Source of the DNA: a bacterium
Lineage (GTDB): Bacteria > Bdellovibrionota_C > UBA2361 > SZUA-149 > JAQTWB01
Reading direction: 5' to 3'
Length of the DNA: 64,000 nucleotides
NCBI GenBank assembly: GCA_028689495.1
Contig: JAQTWB010000002.1
Coordinates: 29,747 to 93,746, forward strand
Part shown: in pieces, positions 41,543-51,807 of the stretch
Numbering within the stretch: position 1 is the stretch's first letter
Layout of the letters: every line of letters begins with the position of its first letter
Program-made: the position numbers and the translations under genes
The notes under the pieces: generated by a model
What the model saw: only the letters and a program-made list of their open reading frames with translations
Databases searched by the model: none
Told to the model about the DNA's origin: nothing

Positions 41543-42934
41543 TCAAACTTCCCTGCTCTCAGCCTCACTGCTCAACCATGAAGCAAATCGATGCCCCAGC
41601 ATTGTAATCGAACCGGCTCCAAGTGAAACAACAATATCCCCGGGACGAAATATTTCAAGCAAGTGAGAAAATGTCTGTTCAAGATCACCCGAATAAAAAG
41701 ATTCGCCATGAACGATAGCCTGGACCAATTTGTCTGCCTCAACCGCAGCGATTCTTTCTTCTCCAGCAGAGTAAACATCGGTCACCAAGAGGACATCAGT
41801 TACGGAAAATGACTCAAGGAACTCAGCAAATAACTCCTGAGTCCGTGTGTATCGATGTGGCTGAAACACCGTAACAATCCGCCGCTCTTTTCCATAAGCG
41901 CGTCGCACTGCATCGAGTGTCGCCCGTATTTCGGTAGGATGATGGCCGTAATCATCAATGACCATTGCTTGTTCGCTTTGATAAAGCATCTCCAATCTCC
42001 GTGCTACCCCCGGAAAACTGGCCAAAGACTGCCGCATCTCGTCGGCAAAAACCCCGAGCTCTATCCCTGCAGCAATAGCCGCAAGAGAGTTCTTCACCAT
42101 ATGCACTCCTGGCACGGGAAGAAAAAACCTTCCCAGGGGCTGTCCCTGAAAAGTCACATCATATTCACTGCCCTCCCCAGAAGTCTCAATATTACCGGCA
42201 CTGAGATCGCACTCGGTTGACAACCCATAAGACATTACGCGTCTGGGGAAATTTTGACATAACCGTCGCACGACAGGATCATCAAAGCAGGCGATCACCA
42301 GACCATAAAAAGGCACAGATTCCATAAACTCACGAAAGCTCTTTTCAAGCTGGGCAAAACTGCCGTAATGGGTCATGTGCTCAAAATCAATGTTTGTTAC
42401 CACCGCTATTGCCGGGCGCAGTAATAAAAAAGAACCATCACTTTCATCGGCCTCGGTAACCATAAAGTCACCATGCCCCAGAAGCGCACCACTACTGGCT
42501 GACTTTACTTTTCCACCGACTATAACAGTCGGGTCATAACCGGCATCAGCCAGCAACTTGCCTGTCATCGAAGTAGTGGTGGTTTTACCGTGGGACCCGG
42601 CAATGGCAAGGCCGTATTTCATGCGCATCAGCTCCGCAAGCATTTCTGCGCGGCGAATCACAGGAATGCCTTTCTCCCGTGCTGCAATCATTTCCTGGTT
42701 GTCATCTTTTACCGCCGAGGAATAAACGACAACGCTTGTTTCGGGAAGAAGATTTTCGGGGGCGTGCCCAATCGCAATCTTCGCACCGAGGGAAGAAAGA
42801 TGTTCAACAAGATGTCCACTTCGCGCATCCGAACCACTGATACTATAACCAAGATTCAGCAATATTTCGGCGATACCGGCCATTCCGACACCGCCTATGC
42901 CAATAAAATGTAAATGCTGACTTCTGTTATACAT
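41543..42934 (-). CDS. murC: UDP-N-acetylmuramate-L-alanine ligase
   Basis: MurC adds L-Ala to UDP-MurNAc in the cytoplasm, the first step of the peptide stem. The N-terminal Rossmann part reads FIGIGGVGMAGIAEI. The ATP loop is GSHGKTTTTSM, and the family motif EADESDGSF is present. The C-terminal domain has YGHHPTEIRATL and FQPHRYTRT. The ribosome site AAGGAG is 6 bases upstream of the ATG at 42934. Order uvrB-murC-murB-ftsQ-ftsA on one strand, with short gaps. Confidence 0.96.
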   Translation of the reverse strand: MYNRSQHLHFIGIGGVGMAGIAEILLNLGYSISGSDARSGHLVEHLSSLGAKIAIGHAPENLLPETSVVVYSSAVKDDNQEMIAAREKGIPVIRRAEMLAELMRMKYGLAIAGSHGKTTTTSMTGKLLADAGYDPTVIVGGKVKSASSGALLGHGDFMVTEADESDGSFLLLRPAIAVVTNIDFEHMTHYGSFAQLEKSFREFMESVPFYGLVIACFDDPVVRRLCQNFPRRVMSYGLSTECDLSAGNIETSGEGSEYDVTFQGQPLGRFFLPVPGVHMVKNSLAAIAAGIELGVFADEMRQSLASFPGVARRLEMLYQSEQAMVIDDYGHHPTEIRATLDAVRRAYGKERRIVTVFQPHRYTRTQELFAEFLESFSVTDVLLVTDVYSAGEERIAAVEADKLVQAIVHGESFYSGDLEQTFSHLLEIFRPGDIVVSLGAGSITMLGHRFASWLSSEAESREV

Positions 42935-42967
42935 ACCAACTCCTTTCGACCAACCTGGCCCGACATT

Positions 42968-44983
42968 TTACAACGACAACAAATACTTCTCCAACAGCAA
43001 CATTTTATCCCTCTGCGCTGCCGCCTGCTCAAATTCGCTTTTACCCGCGTAGGACAACATCATTTTCCTTGTCGCCTCAATCATCCGCCGACATTCAGCC
43101 GCATTCCCGGGCTTTGATTCAAGAGCGGCAAACAAATCATTTTCTTCGTCCGAAAGAAATTCTGCCTCCCGTTCCTCAATAAGCGCTTCCTGACTTCTGG
43201 TAGCCGATACCGGAGTAATGCCATGTTCCTGATTATACAGCTCCTGTTTGCCCCGTCGTCTCTCGGTTTCGTCAAGTGCCGCCTGCATGGAACGTGTCAC
43301 CCGGTCAGCATAGAGGATAACCCTGCCGTTTATGTTCCTCGCCGCCCGACCTATCGTCTGTATCAAACTCGTCTCGGACCGAAGAAACCCTTCCTTATCC
43401 GCGTCCATGATCCCAACGAGACCAACTTCGGGTATATCCAACCCCTCCCGTAACAGGTTAATACCTACCAGCAAATCAAATTCACCTGCCCGAAGAGCGT
43501 TTATCAGCTCAACTCGCTCCAAAGTTTTAACATCGGAATGCAAATAACGAACTTTCAAACCAAGTTCGTGATAATACTCAGCCAGATGTTCAGCCAGTCG
43601 CTTGGTCAATGTTGTAACCAATGCCCGATCTCCACGTAAAACGACTTTACTGACTTCGGCAAAAAAATCTTCAACCTGAGCGCTTGCCGGATGAATATCA
43701 ATCTGAGGCTCAAGCAAACCGGTAGGTCGAACCACCTGTTCCACCACCAGACCATGACTGTCCGCTCGCTCAAAATCACCTGGTGTAGCTGAAACATATA
43801 TTGCCGATGAAACTTTTGACTGGAACTCATCAAAACGCAATGGACGATTATCCAGTGCGGAAGGCAAACGAAAACCATATTCAACAAGCGTGCTTTTCCG
43901 CGATTGATCCCCACGAAACATACCACCGATCTGCGGCACCGTGGCATGTGACTCATCTATGAAACAAATAAAATCATCGGGGAAATAATCGACCAGAGTT
44001 GGTGGCGGCTCGCCCGGCAAGCGCCCCGTCAAATGACGGGAATAATTCTCTATTCCAGGACAAAAACCCATTTCCTGCAACAACTCCAGGTCATACAGCG
44101 TTCTCTGCTCCAACCGTTCCGCTTCAAGCACCTTGCCAGCTCGCTGCAAAGCGCCGAGCCGATCCTTTAATTCTACGCGAATAGTACGCACTGCTCTTTT
44201 TATAGTCTCCTTGTCAGTCACAAAGTGGCTGGCGGGATAAATGCAGCAACTACTCAATTCACGAAGATTCTTTCCACTTCGCCTGTCAAACTCAAAAATT
44301 CGCTCAAGCTCATCACCAAAAAACTCAAGGCGCAAAGCATTATCAGTTTCCGATACAGGACAAATCTCCACCACATCGCCACGAGAACGAAATCTGCCTG
44401 TGCAAAAGTCTATATCGTCACGCTCATATTGCAGGGCAACTATCTTCTTCAGCGCATCGCGCTGACTGATTGCCTCCCCTTGCTCCAAATAAAGCATCAT
44501 CTCAAAATAGGCCTTTGGATCTCCAAGGCCATAGATACAACTAACGCTGGCAACAATTATCGTATCGCGCCTCTCAAGCAGAGCCCGGGTGGCCGCATGC
44601 CGCAATTTGTCAATCTCCGCATTTGTCGCTGAGTCCTTCTCGATATAGGTATCGCTACTCGGCAGATAGGCTTCAGGCTGATAGTAGTCGTAATAACTGA
44701 CAAAATAACGCACTGCGTTTTCAGGAAAAATCCGGCGAAACTCCGAGTAAAGTTGAGCCGCCAGGGTTTTGTTATGAGCCAATATCAACGCTGGGCGACC
44801 TATTCGGGCAATTACATTAGCCATGGTAAAAGTCTTGCCGGAACCGGTCACACCAAGAAGCACCTGACGGCGAGTACCAGCCTGCAAATTGCGGCTAAGT
44901 GCCTCTATCGCCTGAGGCTGATCTCCAGCAGGCTGAAAACGGCTGTGAATAACAAATGGGCGAGTCGGCAATTGCTGAGTCAT
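42968..44983 (-). CDS. uvrB: Excinuclease ABC subunit B
   Basis: UvrB verifies damage in nucleotide excision repair and is loaded by UvrA. Walker A is [10 protein letters not shown]. The beta hairpin that separates strands shows [13 protein letters not shown]. Helicase motifs include [14 protein letters not shown] and [10 protein letters not shown]. The C-terminal UVR motif that contacts UvrC is there ([19 protein letters not shown]). The start is the ATG at 44983; a TTG at 44995 would add four residues only. Full length, about 670 residues. Confidence 0.97.
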   Translation of the reverse strand: MTQQLPTRPFVIHSRFQPAGDQPQAIEALSRNLQAGTRRQVLLGVTGSGKTFTMANVIARIGRPALILAHNKTLAAQLYSEFRRIFPENAVRYFVSYYDYYQPEAYLPSSDTYIEKDSATNAEIDKLRHAATRALLERRDTIIVASVSCIYGLGDPKAYFEMMLYLEQGEAISQRDALKKIVALQYERDDIDFCTGRFRSRGDVVEICPVSETDNALRLEFFGDELERIFEFDRRSGKNLRELSSCCIYPASHFVTDKETIKRAVRTIRVELKDRLGALQRAGKVLEAERLEQRTLYDLELLQEMGFCPGIENYSRHLTGRLPGEPPPTLVDYFPDDFICFIDESHATVPQIGGMFRGDQSRKSTLVEYGFRLPSALDNRPLRFDEFQSKVSSAIYVSATPGDFERADSHGLVVEQVVRPTGLLEPQIDIHPASAQVEDFFAEVSKVVLRGDRALVTTLTKRLAEHLAEYYHELGLKVRYLHSDVKTLERVELINALRAGEFDLLVGINLLREGLDIPEVGLVGIMDADKEGFLRSETSLIQTIGRAARNINGRVILYADRVTRSMQAALDETERRRGKQELYNQEHGITPVSATRSQEALIEEREAEFLSDEENDLFAALESKPGNAAECRRMIEATRKMMLSYAGKSEFEQAAAQRDKMLLLEKYLLSL

Positions 44984-45012
44984 AGGCCGTTTCAAGTTGT
45001 AATTTTATGCCG

Positions 45013-45050
45013 ACAACCTCACGACGGGCTTACGTGCAACATCCGGGCTA
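45013..45050. repeat. 38 bp dispersed repeat, copy 2
   Basis: Matches 1320-1357 at 35 of 38 positions, in the short gap between the dehydrogenase stop (45048) and uvrB. Confidence 0.7.
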
Positions 45051-46127
45051 GACCGAATAATCTGGCTCTCCGCCTCTGACGCGATATATTCTTTCCTGCG
45101 CCAGCTCAATCGCGACACGCCCCGAGGGCATACGACGCTCACTAGAAAGGCTCAACACATTGAGCAAGGTCTGATAGATTCCTTCCACACGTTGCTGAAC
45201 TCTCTCCTGACGAAATCCGCCAGGCTCACGCTCATCAGCGCAAAGTATCACTCCTCCAGCATTAATCACGAAATCAGGAGCATAAGTAACTCCTCGAGCC
45301 AGTAACGCAGTTTCGGTCGCTGGATTATCAAGCTGGTTATTGGCACAACCGGCAACGATACGACTCCCCAAGGTCAAAACAGTCGCCGAATTAATCGTAC
45401 CGCCAATTCCGCACGGAGCGAAGATATCACACGGCTGCGCGTGAATATCTTTGATGGAGACTACTTCCGCACCAAGCTCCGCCGCGATTTTCGCCGCAAT
45501 ATCAGCCTCGACATCCGCAACAACAAGCTCTGCTCCCTGCTCCTTGAGTAACCTGGCGATACGCACTCCAACCCGCCCCAAACCTTCTATCGCCACTCGC
45601 CTGCCAGAAATCGAATCATTACCATGCACATGACGCAAACAGGCTTTCATGCCACAGATTACACCCATTGCCGCATAACGGGCCGGATCTCCACCACCAC
45701 CAAACCGCGCATCCTTCCCGGCAACATTCTCACAGACTGCATGAACGAACCCCATATCCGAAATGGTCGTGCCCATATCTTCAGTGGCAATGTAAACTCC
45801 GCTAAGTTGTGCGAGAAAGCGCCCGTAGGCAAGAAACAGATCCTCGCGAGGAAGGTCTTGTCGGGCAGGATCAGGAAAAATGGCGCTCTGCCCGCCACCA
45901 AAGTTAATTCCGCTGATTGCATTTCTGTAGGTCATCGCCTCGGAGAGCTGAACTACGTCTGCCAAAGCAATATCGAGGGAATCATACGGTCGCAAGCGAC
46001 AACCGCCCAGAGCCGGTCCCAAGGTGGTGTCATGAATTGCAAATACAACCTTGATCCCGGTTGGCTTGTCCTGGAAAATGGATACCTGCTCATGCCCGCG
46101 AAGCTGAATAGTCTGCAGTAATGACAC
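45048..46127 (-). CDS. Leu/Glu/Phe/Val dehydrogenase homologue lacking catalytic lysines
   Basis: The fold matches branched-chain amino acid dehydrogenases of the leucine dehydrogenase type. It has LGPALGGCRLRPY, YIATEDMGTTISDM, the NAD loop EGLGRVGVRIARLL and CANNQLDNP. The glycine-rich motif that normally reads GGGK reads NFGGGQSAIF (codon CAG), so the substrate-binding Lys is replaced by Gln. The catalytic Lys about 12 residues further on is also missing: the segment reads DPARQDLPREDL. The GTG at 46127 has AGGGGG upstream. It may have a changed reaction or a regulatory role; classical oxidative deamination is doubtful. Confidence 0.85.
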   Translation of the reverse strand: MSLLQTIQLRGHEQVSIFQDKPTGIKVVFAIHDTTLGPALGGCRLRPYDSLDIALADVVQLSEAMTYRNAISGINFGGGQSAIFPDPARQDLPREDLFLAYGRFLAQLSGVYIATEDMGTTISDMGFVHAVCENVAGKDARFGGGGDPARYAAMGVICGMKACLRHVHGNDSISGRRVAIEGLGRVGVRIARLLKEQGAELVVADVEADIAAKIAAELGAEVVSIKDIHAQPCDIFAPCGIGGTINSATVLTLGSRIVAGCANNQLDNPATETALLARGVTYAPDFVINAGGVILCADEREPGGFRQERVQQRVEGIYQTLLNVLSLSSERRMPSGRVAIELAQERIYRVRGGEPDYSV

Positions 46128-46180
46128 CGCGCCCCCTGATAGTTACGACTCCTGCCCAGTAATTAAACCCTGACCCGGTA

Positions 46181-47554
46181 TCAGTCCCGATCCCGTCCAG
46201 TCAAAGCCGAACGAAATGCCTTTGCTCGCTCAACAAGAAGGTCGCGAGGGATAAATGGCACGAGAATCTTCAACTCCGGTCCGGAAACCGCACCTGTCAC
46301 AGCAGCACGTAAAGATTGAAAAACTATCTTTGGCTTACAGCCAGAATGTTTTTTAATCTGATTCAGGATACGGGTAAAATCCTCAGCGCTAATACTGTCC
46401 TCCCCGTCTTCCAGCACGAGATCACGAAGAGCCGCGATCCATGCATCGACTACAGTGAGCGATTCGCCAACAACTTCTTCCGTTCCCAGCAAGGTAAAAA
46501 CATCATCGCTATAATCAAGCTGCAGAACCGCCAGTAATCGTGCCAATTCTTCAGCATCTTTTAATAGCGAAATTGAATCTCGCAGCTGACTGACAACGGC
46601 AAGCCAATATTTTTCCCCACGCTGTTTAAGAACAGTCCCGTACTCTCCCGTAAATGGCAGGATTGCCTCCGCTGCCCGTTCAAGGGGCATGTTGCGAATC
46701 CACCAGCCATTGAGCCAATCAAGTTTCTGTATTTCAAACCTGGCCCCACTACTGCCCTTAACCCGATCTAGTGAAAAGCTGCGCACCCCTTCTTCAAGCG
46801 TTAATTGCTCAACTCCCTCAGGATGTGACCAACCAAGCAACATAAGAAAGTTCACCAGAGTCTCCGGCAGGTAACCTTTCTCGGCGAAATCACGCACCGA
46901 AACAAAGCCTCCGGAATTGCGCTTGGACAGCTTGGAACCATCTTCACCAAGAATCAACGGCAAATGAGCAAATTTAGGCGCCTCTCCACAAAGAGCATTA
47001 AAAAGGATTTGATGCTTCGCAGTATTTGTCAGGTGGTCCTGACCGCGAATAATATGGGTTATTTTCATGTCGATATCATCGACAACAACAGCCAGATGAA
47101 ATGTTGGCGTACCATCGGCTCGCAAAATCACCGGCTCAGGGCCGAGGGAATCCGGGGCGAAGCTGCATGTCCCACATATCAAATCTTCAACAATAATTGG
47201 TTCGCTTGGGTAGTTTAACCGTATTGTTCCGTCATCCGGATCGCGAAAAGCATGGCCACTGTCCAGCAACTGCATTGCCGCAGCAACATGGCGTTCCTTG
47301 CGCTCCGATTGATAATACGGGCCAAAATCACCGCCTTTATCAGGGCCCTCGTCCCAGTCAAGGCCCAGCCAGCGCAAATAATGTTTGATATCTTCTTCAA
47401 ACTCTTTCTTCGAACGTTCACGATCTGTGTCTTCAATGCGAAGAACGAATGTCCCACCCTGACTACGTGCAAAGAGATAATTAAAGAGGGCAGTACGACC
47501 ACTGCCCAAATGAAGGAACCCTGTTGGACTGGGAGCAAACCTTACTCTAACCAT
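46181..47554 (-). CDS. gltX: Glutamyl-tRNA synthetase
   Basis: A class I aminoacyl-tRNA synthetase that charges tRNA-Glu (and possibly tRNA-Gln). The nucleotide-binding motif appears as RFAPSPTGFLHLGSGRTALF, the HIGH-like element. The second signature is DGSKLSKRNSG, a KMSKS variant. RIEDTDRERS and the long C-terminal anticodon-binding helical part follow. The start is the ATG at 47554 with AGGTG upstream; the longer frame to 47614 runs into the cytochrome gene. Only two bases separate it from that gene. Confidence 0.95.
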   Translation of the reverse strand: MVRVRFAPSPTGFLHLGSGRTALFNYLFARSQGGTFVLRIEDTDRERSKKEFEEDIKHYLRWLGLDWDEGPDKGGDFGPYYQSERKERHVAAAMQLLDSGHAFRDPDDGTIRLNYPSEPIIVEDLICGTCSFAPDSLGPEPVILRADGTPTFHLAVVVDDIDMKITHIIRGQDHLTNTAKHQILFNALCGEAPKFAHLPLILGEDGSKLSKRNSGGFVSVRDFAEKGYLPETLVNFLMLLGWSHPEGVEQLTLEEGVRSFSLDRVKGSSGARFEIQKLDWLNGWWIRNMPLERAAEAILPFTGEYGTVLKQRGEKYWLAVVSQLRDSISLLKDAEELARLLAVLQLDYSDDVFTLLGTEEVVGESLTVVDAWIAALRDLVLEDGEDSISAEDFTRILNQIKKHSGCKPKIVFQSLRAAVTGAVSGPELKILVPFIPRDLLVERAKAFRSALTGRDRD

Positions 47555-47556
47555 AA

Positions 47557-48153
47557 TCAGGCACCTGGTTCTTCGCCGAGCTCGGAAATTGTAAAGGCTC
47601 CGCGCTGTCCCCATTTGACCCGCATCTTCTCTACTGTCTCTGGAGCAACAGCCGATGCAGAATTTGTCCAGGAAGAGCGAATATAAGTCGCGACTGCGGC
47701 AACTTCCTTGTCGTTCAGGACCGCCGCAAATGGCGTCATCATCCCAGCGTAAGTTGTTCCTTTAACTGTAATTGGGCCCTGCAAACCATGAAGCATAATC
47801 GAGACAAGACGCTCAGTATTATCACTGACAACATACGCGCTGCCGTTAAGTGGAGGGAACGCTCCCGGAACACCATCGCCTGTAACTTGGTGACACGCCG
47901 AACAATTGGCAACAAACAGCGCGGCTCCATCAACCGGCGCATCAGCACCCTTCGGAGCGACTGCCAGCAAATGACTATCAGCAGGCAGAGTAACCAGCGT
48001 TGGCTCAACTGAACCATTGTCACCCTGAGCGACCTGGCCGATACGAGCCTCACTACTGGCAAGTGGTCGTTCTGCCCTCTTGCAGGCCGAAGCAACAACA
48101 AGAGCGGTTAAAGACACAATTAAAAGAATTAATGCCTGGCGAACTTGCTTCAT
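47557..48153 (-). CDS. c-type cytochrome lipoprotein
   Basis: An exported mono-haem cytochrome of about 199 residues. It has a signal peptide ending in the lipobox VASAC, so it is probably anchored to a membrane. The haem motif is CSACH in FVANCSACHQVTGDG, and the axial Met in YAGMMTPFAAVL. PPLNGSAYV is typical of class I cytochromes c of the alcohol/oxidase partner type. Start ATG 48153 follows GAGAGGG; an ATG 3 bases earlier exists. It lies in front of gltX in the same direction. The redox partner is unknown. Confidence 0.88.
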   Translation of the reverse strand: MKQVRQALILLIVSLTALVVASACKRAERPLASSEARIGQVAQGDNGSVEPTLVTLPADSHLLAVAPKGADAPVDGAALFVANCSACHQVTGDGVPGAFPPLNGSAYVVSDNTERLVSIMLHGLQGPITVKGTTYAGMMTPFAAVLNDKEVAAVATYIRSSWTNSASAVAPETVEKMRVKWGQRGAFTISELGEEPGA

Positions 48154-48367
48154 CATCCCTCTCAAAGAATTATCGCAATAATCAACTCGCAGAATGGTGG
48201 TAATACGCAATATTCATGCGCAAGTTTACCAAGTAAAAAACACCTCAAACAAACATCACTTGGTAGTTTCGCCAGGACTATGCGAGAGCAGCAAAGCAAT
48301 CAGAATATGCGATCAGAACATGCAATCAGATATGCAATCAGCATATGACCACCAACAATGTGACAAA

Positions 48368-48451
48368 TGCCTTGGGGGAGACTCGAACTCCCACGCAGAA
48401 ACCCACACATGGACCTGAACCATGCCTGTCTACCAATTCCAGCACCAAGGC
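48368..48451 (-). tRNA. tRNA-Leu (anticodon CAG)
   Basis: On the minus strand an 84-base cloverleaf can be drawn. The acceptor GCCTTGG pairs with CCAAGGC plus discriminator A. The D arm begins TGCTGGAATTGGTAGACAGG. The anticodon stem CATGG/CCATG encloses loop TTCAGGT with anticodon CAG. A long variable arm, as in class II tRNAs, and a T arm GGGAGTTCGAGTCTCCC follow. CCA is not encoded. Confidence 0.95.
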
Positions 48452-48542
48452 CTAAGCACAAGAAATCCGGTAAAAACCGGACGTTGCTGCAATAGCCCAA
48501 AGCAGGCCCATGGTCAACAGAACAGGTCGGCAGAAAGAGCCT

Positions 48543-49397
48543 TCAGAGGCCCAGCTTCTTGCGCGCCAGGAAGAATTTGAATCTCTGCCATGGGTTCCTG
48601 TTTCCCATGAATAAATAGCCGGTTTTAAATGAATCAAGCCGCACGTCGTAACTGGTGAAGTGGGGCAAGGGCCGGATCTCGTCGGGGTGAAGAAACGCCT
48701 GTACGGCCTTGCCGATCACCATTCCACTGGCAAGCTTGCATCCACTGGAAAAACTTGGTGCCTTACGAGCTCCCAAATCTACCGCTCCTGGTTCGAGGTA
48801 ATTCAGGTGGTAACCGGCAGGCGCAACCCCAATTGCCATTTTTAATGCCTGAAGAGCCGGCGATGCATTAATATCGATATCAAAATACTCGTCAAATGAC
48901 ATGCCGCCAGACGCACCAATAACCACGCTCGCGCCAAAGCCGAGCGGCACGCCAAAAACTACAGGAATCCCCCGAGACATACACTCGTCAAACAACATTC
49001 GATGAACACCGATTTCAAAAAATTCAACCGCATCAATAACGACATCGACACCCTCGAGAAATTCCGCAATATTATGACTTCCGATACCACTATCATAAGC
49101 TTCGACAACTGCCTGGGGATTTACATCAACAGACAAACTCTGCATCACTGAAATCTTGCTCCGACCAATGGCCGAGACAGTGGCCCCGTACTGTCGATTG
49201 AAATTCGCCAATTCAAAATCATCGTGATCTGCAATTTTGAATTTCCCGACACCAGCACGCAATAGAGTAATCAGATAATCACCCCCAACTCCTCCAAGAC
49301 CGGCAATCGCAAAAGTCGCACCACACAACTTCTGCTGTTCGCTCTCACTGACCACCCCACAGTTACGTGAAAAAGCCAACTGATAATCAAAGTTCAT
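48543..49397 (-). CDS. ThiF/E1-like adenylyltransferase family protein
   Basis: An E1-like enzyme of about 284 residues. The nucleotide motif is AIAGLGGVGGDYL, followed by LLRAGVGKFKIADHDDFEL (binding Asp residues) and NFNRQYGA with the conserved Arg. IDAVEFFEI and SSGCKLASGMVIGKA follow. The two CxxC zinc pairs of MoeB/ThiF are missing, and no obvious thioester Cys is seen. It may therefore adenylate a carboxyl group of a small molecule or peptide rather than a ubiquitin-like protein. The start is the ATG at 49397 (AGAGGTG upstream), 28 bases after the MMPL gene, so it belongs to export module 2. Confidence 0.82.
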   Translation of the reverse strand: MNFDYQLAFSRNCGVVSESEQQKLCGATFAIAGLGGVGGDYLITLLRAGVGKFKIADHDDFELANFNRQYGATVSAIGRSKISVMQSLSVDVNPQAVVEAYDSGIGSHNIAEFLEGVDVVIDAVEFFEIGVHRMLFDECMSRGIPVVFGVPLGFGASVVIGASGGMSFDEYFDIDINASPALQALKMAIGVAPAGYHLNYLEPGAVDLGARKAPSFSSGCKLASGMVIGKAVQAFLHPDEIRPLPHFTSYDVRLDSFKTGYLFMGNRNPWQRFKFFLARKKLGL

Positions 49398-49425
49398 CAC
49401 CAAGTCACCTCTTCCATAATTCATG

Positions 49426-51732
49426 TTACGCAGATTTCCGGGCGAACAAATTTCCACTAACCAGCAACAGCGCTGGCATCAAGAGCAAATCCCCAACAAG
49501 AGCGGAGAGCATCACCACTGTTGTTAAAAAACCAAAATAAGCCACCGAGGTGAAACTCCCAAAAATCAGCACGCTAAAACCGATACAGAGAATAATCGTC
49601 GAAGATGCCATCGCCGGGCCCTTCTGAATCAGAGTATCTTTCACCGCCTGTTCCACACTCTCACCAGCAGCTACCCGATGCTTAAAACTGGTAAGAAAGT
49701 GAATGGTGTCATCAACCGCAATACCAATCACCACCGCAGCAATCATCGCCGTTCCCGTGTCTAGAGGGATGCTGCAAACCATCATTACCGCGAAGTTAAT
49801 CAGTATTGGTAAAACATTAGGAATAAGACTGAGCAGACCGAGTGGAACTGAGCCCAGTGATAAAACCATTGTCACTGATATAACAGCCAGAGCCAGCAGA
49901 AGACTCATAACCTGACCATCGACAAGAGCACTTGTCATTGCCGCCCACTGCACTGCCCAACCTCCAACCCGAATCTCAATACCGGGATGAACAACACCAC
50001 CAATATGATTGCGTATATGACTTGCTACGGCCTCATGGTCACCTGTGCTATGGACATTAAGACGAAGATTAATTCTCGCCTCCTGATAGTCTTCAGTGAC
50101 AAAGTCGTTCAAATCCTCCGAATCATATAGTAACAGATATTGCTCAATCGCATCTTGCGTGTCTGGTATTATTCGATACTGCCGCTGCTCATCATGAAAT
50201 GACTCATTCATATCCTCGATGAAATCAACGAATGAAACAGTCTTGTCCACCTCGGGAAGGGTCTTCAGGTAATTCTGCACACTTTGGATAACCCGCAGTT
50301 TATCGGGCTCGGTAAATGACCTCTTGTTATCTTCCACACGAAAATAGACATCCATGTTGACAGTTCCACTCAAGTGTTCCTCAACGAATGAAAGATCCTT
50401 ACGGATCTGGCTCCAGGAACGAAAATAATCAACAGGATTGGTGTCCACCACAATCCGCGGCAAAGCCCAAATACAAAATGCCGCGATACTGCCGGAAATA
50501 ACAAGAATCAAATTGCGCCGCTCAACAACAAAAGCGGACAACCAACAACAGATTCTCTGCACAAGTCCCTGCGCGCTACGATCGGCGGCAACAAAAACTT
50601 TTTCTGCGGGGATAAGAAGCAGTAATGGCGGCAAAAAGAAAAATGAAAAAAGAAACTGAAAAACAATGCCAACAGAGCCAATAACACCGAACTGTTTAAT
50701 CGGTGGAATGTCGCTCACCCCAAGTGAAAGAAATCCGAAAGCCGTAGTAATCGATGTAAGGAAGCAAGGCACGAGCACCGCCTTAATAATCAAACGTAGC
50801 GCCTCACGACTGTCTGTACTTCCATGCAAGGCACCTTTTTTCATGTAGGCAAATATGTGAACAATATCGCAAAGAGCTATCGCCATAACCAATGGAATTA
50901 CGATCACAGTGACATTATTTAACGTAATGTCCAAAATGGTAAATGCACCAAGAGTCGAACCCAGACAAAACGTAATGACCAGAAAAGACAGGAATGTGAG
51001 CCACCAGCTGCCAAAAAGAAAATACACGGCAAATATCAATAGAAAATAGGTGAGCGGCATCAGAGTCAATATGTCTTCCTGCATCGACTCACTCAATCCA
51101 AGGTTAATCACAGTCCATCCGGCGACCCTGATACTTTTCACCTGGCCGTGGTACCTGGCAATTATTTTATCTGTCTGTGAAAGAAGGCGTTTTCGCAACT
51201 GACCGTCATCGGCATGGTCTTCGGGCCAGACAACAATGCTCGCTACCTTGGCATCACTGGATATAAAAGCTCCCGAATAAAGCGGATTAGCTAAAGCCTG
51301 CTCTCTTTTCCTGGTAAACTCATCCACACTGTCTGGCATCTCTTCCAAAAACTTCCCGACCTGAAAACCATCCTCGAAACCTTCAACATCGTCGACGTTT
51401 GTCAGACTGACGACATCGTGGACCTCGGCCAAAGACTCCATCGCCTCGGTTATATCCGCGATTATCTTCATCACAGGCGCTGAAAAAATTTCGTCCGCCT
51501 CAATAGCAATGATAAAAAACTCATCATTGCCAAATTTCTCCTTCAACTGCTGATAAAAAATCACCTCTTCATGATCTTCAAGGGTGAAATAATCGATGTT
51601 ATCAACCATCTGGATATAAGGTATGCGTGAAAGCAAAAAAGCGGCAAGAAGACAGGTAAGCGTGAGCCAAATATTGGAGCGCCTGACAATTGAACTGCTG
51701 ATCGCTTCAACAATTCGCGAGGTGATCTTCAT
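49426..51732 (-). CDS. MMPL/RND-family exporter of export module 2
   Basis: A 768-residue inner-membrane pump with two repeats of helix, periplasmic loop and five-helix bundle. Proton-relay Asp residues lie in VMAIALCDIVHIFAYMK (first half) and VIGIAVDDTIHFLTSFK (second half). Its loops are shorter than those of the module 1 pump. The ATG at 51732 is preferred, with AAAGG upstream, because MKITSRIV starts the first helix region. It follows the barrel gene by about 75 bases. It likely exports a lipid-like product, perhaps one made by the FeeM-like enzyme at 54304. Confidence 0.9.
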   Translation of the reverse strand: MKITSRIVEAISSSIVRRSNIWLTLTCLLAAFLLSRIPYIQMVDNIDYFTLEDHEEVIFYQQLKEKFGNDEFFIIAIEADEIFSAPVMKIIADITEAMESLAEVHDVVSLTNVDDVEGFEDGFQVGKFLEEMPDSVDEFTRKREQALANPLYSGAFISSDAKVASIVVWPEDHADDGQLRKRLLSQTDKIIARYHGQVKSIRVAGWTVINLGLSESMQEDILTLMPLTYFLLIFAVYFLFGSWWLTFLSFLVITFCLGSTLGAFTILDITLNNVTVIVIPLVMAIALCDIVHIFAYMKKGALHGSTDSREALRLIIKAVLVPCFLTSITTAFGFLSLGVSDIPPIKQFGVIGSVGIVFQFLFSFFFLPPLLLLIPAEKVFVAADRSAQGLVQRICCWLSAFVVERRNLILVISGSIAAFCIWALPRIVVDTNPVDYFRSWSQIRKDLSFVEEHLSGTVNMDVYFRVEDNKRSFTEPDKLRVIQSVQNYLKTLPEVDKTVSFVDFIEDMNESFHDEQRQYRIIPDTQDAIEQYLLLYDSEDLNDFVTEDYQEARINLRLNVHSTGDHEAVASHIRNHIGGVVHPGIEIRVGGWAVQWAAMTSALVDGQVMSLLLALAVISVTMVLSLGSVPLGLLSLIPNVLPILINFAVMMVCSIPLDTGTAMIAAVVIGIAVDDTIHFLTSFKHRVAAGESVEQAVKDTLIQKGPAMASSTIILCIGFSVLIFGSFTSVAYFGFLTTVVMLSALVGDLLLMPALLLVSGNLFARKSA

Positions 51733-51807
51733 AACAAACCTTTTCAGCAAATGATTCAACCGAAGGCCTTCCACAGAATACGGCAATCAAGCGTATGTTT
51801 TCAAACA

